NCBI GenBank assembly: GCA_019448385.1
Contig: JAGTXO010000005.1
Location: 868,001-932,000 of the forward strand
DNA from: Diacronema lutheri
Taxonomy: Eukaryota > Haptophyta > Pavlovophyceae > Pavlovales > Pavlovaceae
DNA length: 64,000 nt
Direction of reading: 5' to 3'
The position numbers and the translations under genes are program-made. This document shows, in pieces, positions 63,831 to 64,000 of this stretch (the first letter of the stretch is position 1; every line of letters starts with the position of its first letter). The notes beneath the pieces were generated by a model that saw only the letters and a program-made list of their open reading frames with translations, was not told the DNA's origin and ran no database searches.

Positions 63831-63990
63831 TCAAATTTTTTTTTCCCTTTTTTCCATTAATTTTGGGAGTTCCGTACTTTTCGACGTTTCAAACTTTGCC
63901 TCCGTACTTTTAGACTTCCAAAATATTTGCAAACTTTCGCCCGGACTCCGCCCGGACTCCGTACTTTTCGACGCTGGACCCAAAACTATC
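63831..63990. repeat. AT-rich intergenic DNA with CCGTACTTTTNGAC repeats
   Basis: TCCGTACTTTTCGAC, TCCGTACTTTTAGAC and TCCGTACTTTTCGAC occur near 63870, 63900 and 63957, and CGGACTCCGCC is duplicated just before the third. Runs of T and AATTTTGGG also occur. This is the most AT-rich part of the window and continues to its end; no gene seen. Confidence 0.75.
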
Positions 63991-64000
63991 CACGCGGCCA

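Overview
The window is nuclear DNA of a GC-rich, gene-dense eukaryotic microbe, most likely a plastid-bearing flagellate alga. A haptophyte is my best guess; a pelagophyte or green alga is not excluded. The reasons are spliceosomal introns of about 75-360 bp; purely eukaryotic genes (UBE2H-type E2, EMC7, BAR-SH3 protein, TLC-domain protein, GPR180/TMEM145-type receptor, SANBR/KIAA1841 homolog); several N-termini that look like signal peptide plus transit peptide, as used for import into secondary plastids; and axonemal-looking proteins (tandem NDK domains, calponin-homology protein). There are no operons. Genes alternate strands, often with under 100 bp between start codons or between stops.

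Layout. 1-13 kb: 5'-truncated tandem NDK-like protein, RelA/SpoT-like protein, pyruvyltransferase-family protein, E2 UBE2H (5 exons), EMC7 (3 exons) head-to-head with RNase HII, an unknown helical protein, and an AVT/SLC36-type amino-acid transporter. 13.5-22.2 kb: an asparagine synthetase fused to a PLP-dependent transferase fold, the BAR-SH3 protein (6 exons) and an ABCB-type half transporter with a GC-AG intron. 22.2-24.4 kb: a repeat-rich, palindrome-rich stretch holding one decayed gene. 24.4-32.2 kb: GT25-like glycosyltransferase, SANBR homolog, TLC protein, a small Cys-rich membrane protein, a TPR protein and a small SPMIP1-like protein. 32.6-44 kb: large CH-domain protein, an unknown protein, a nucleotide-diphospho-sugar transferase, the GPR180-like receptor and a coiled-coil zinc-finger protein. 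44.4-46.3 kb: divergent cytochrome b5 and VIT/CCC1 iron transporter. 46.3-54.4 kb: a 2,181-residue macroglobulin-like protein and two short plastid-targeted-looking proteins. 54.4-64 kb: histidine acid phosphatase, SLC52-like transporter, TylF-like methyltransferase, a proline-rich Cys-repeat membrane protein, a plastid methyltransferase and an alpha/beta hydrolase.

I rebuilt 22 introns from reading-frame continuity, splice dinucleotides and family alignment. Thirteen of the 22 donors read GTGCG, one is GC, and nearly all acceptors end CAG. Long C tracts (21-40 C) occur in intergenic DNA and as the polypyrimidine tract of one intron. No tRNA, rRNA or CRISPR array was seen. The most unusual items are the asparagine synthetase-PLP fusion, the EMC7/RNase HII pair whose ATGs lie in the same CATG, the GTGCG donor preference, and the palindrome-bearing decayed locus at 22.2-24 kb.
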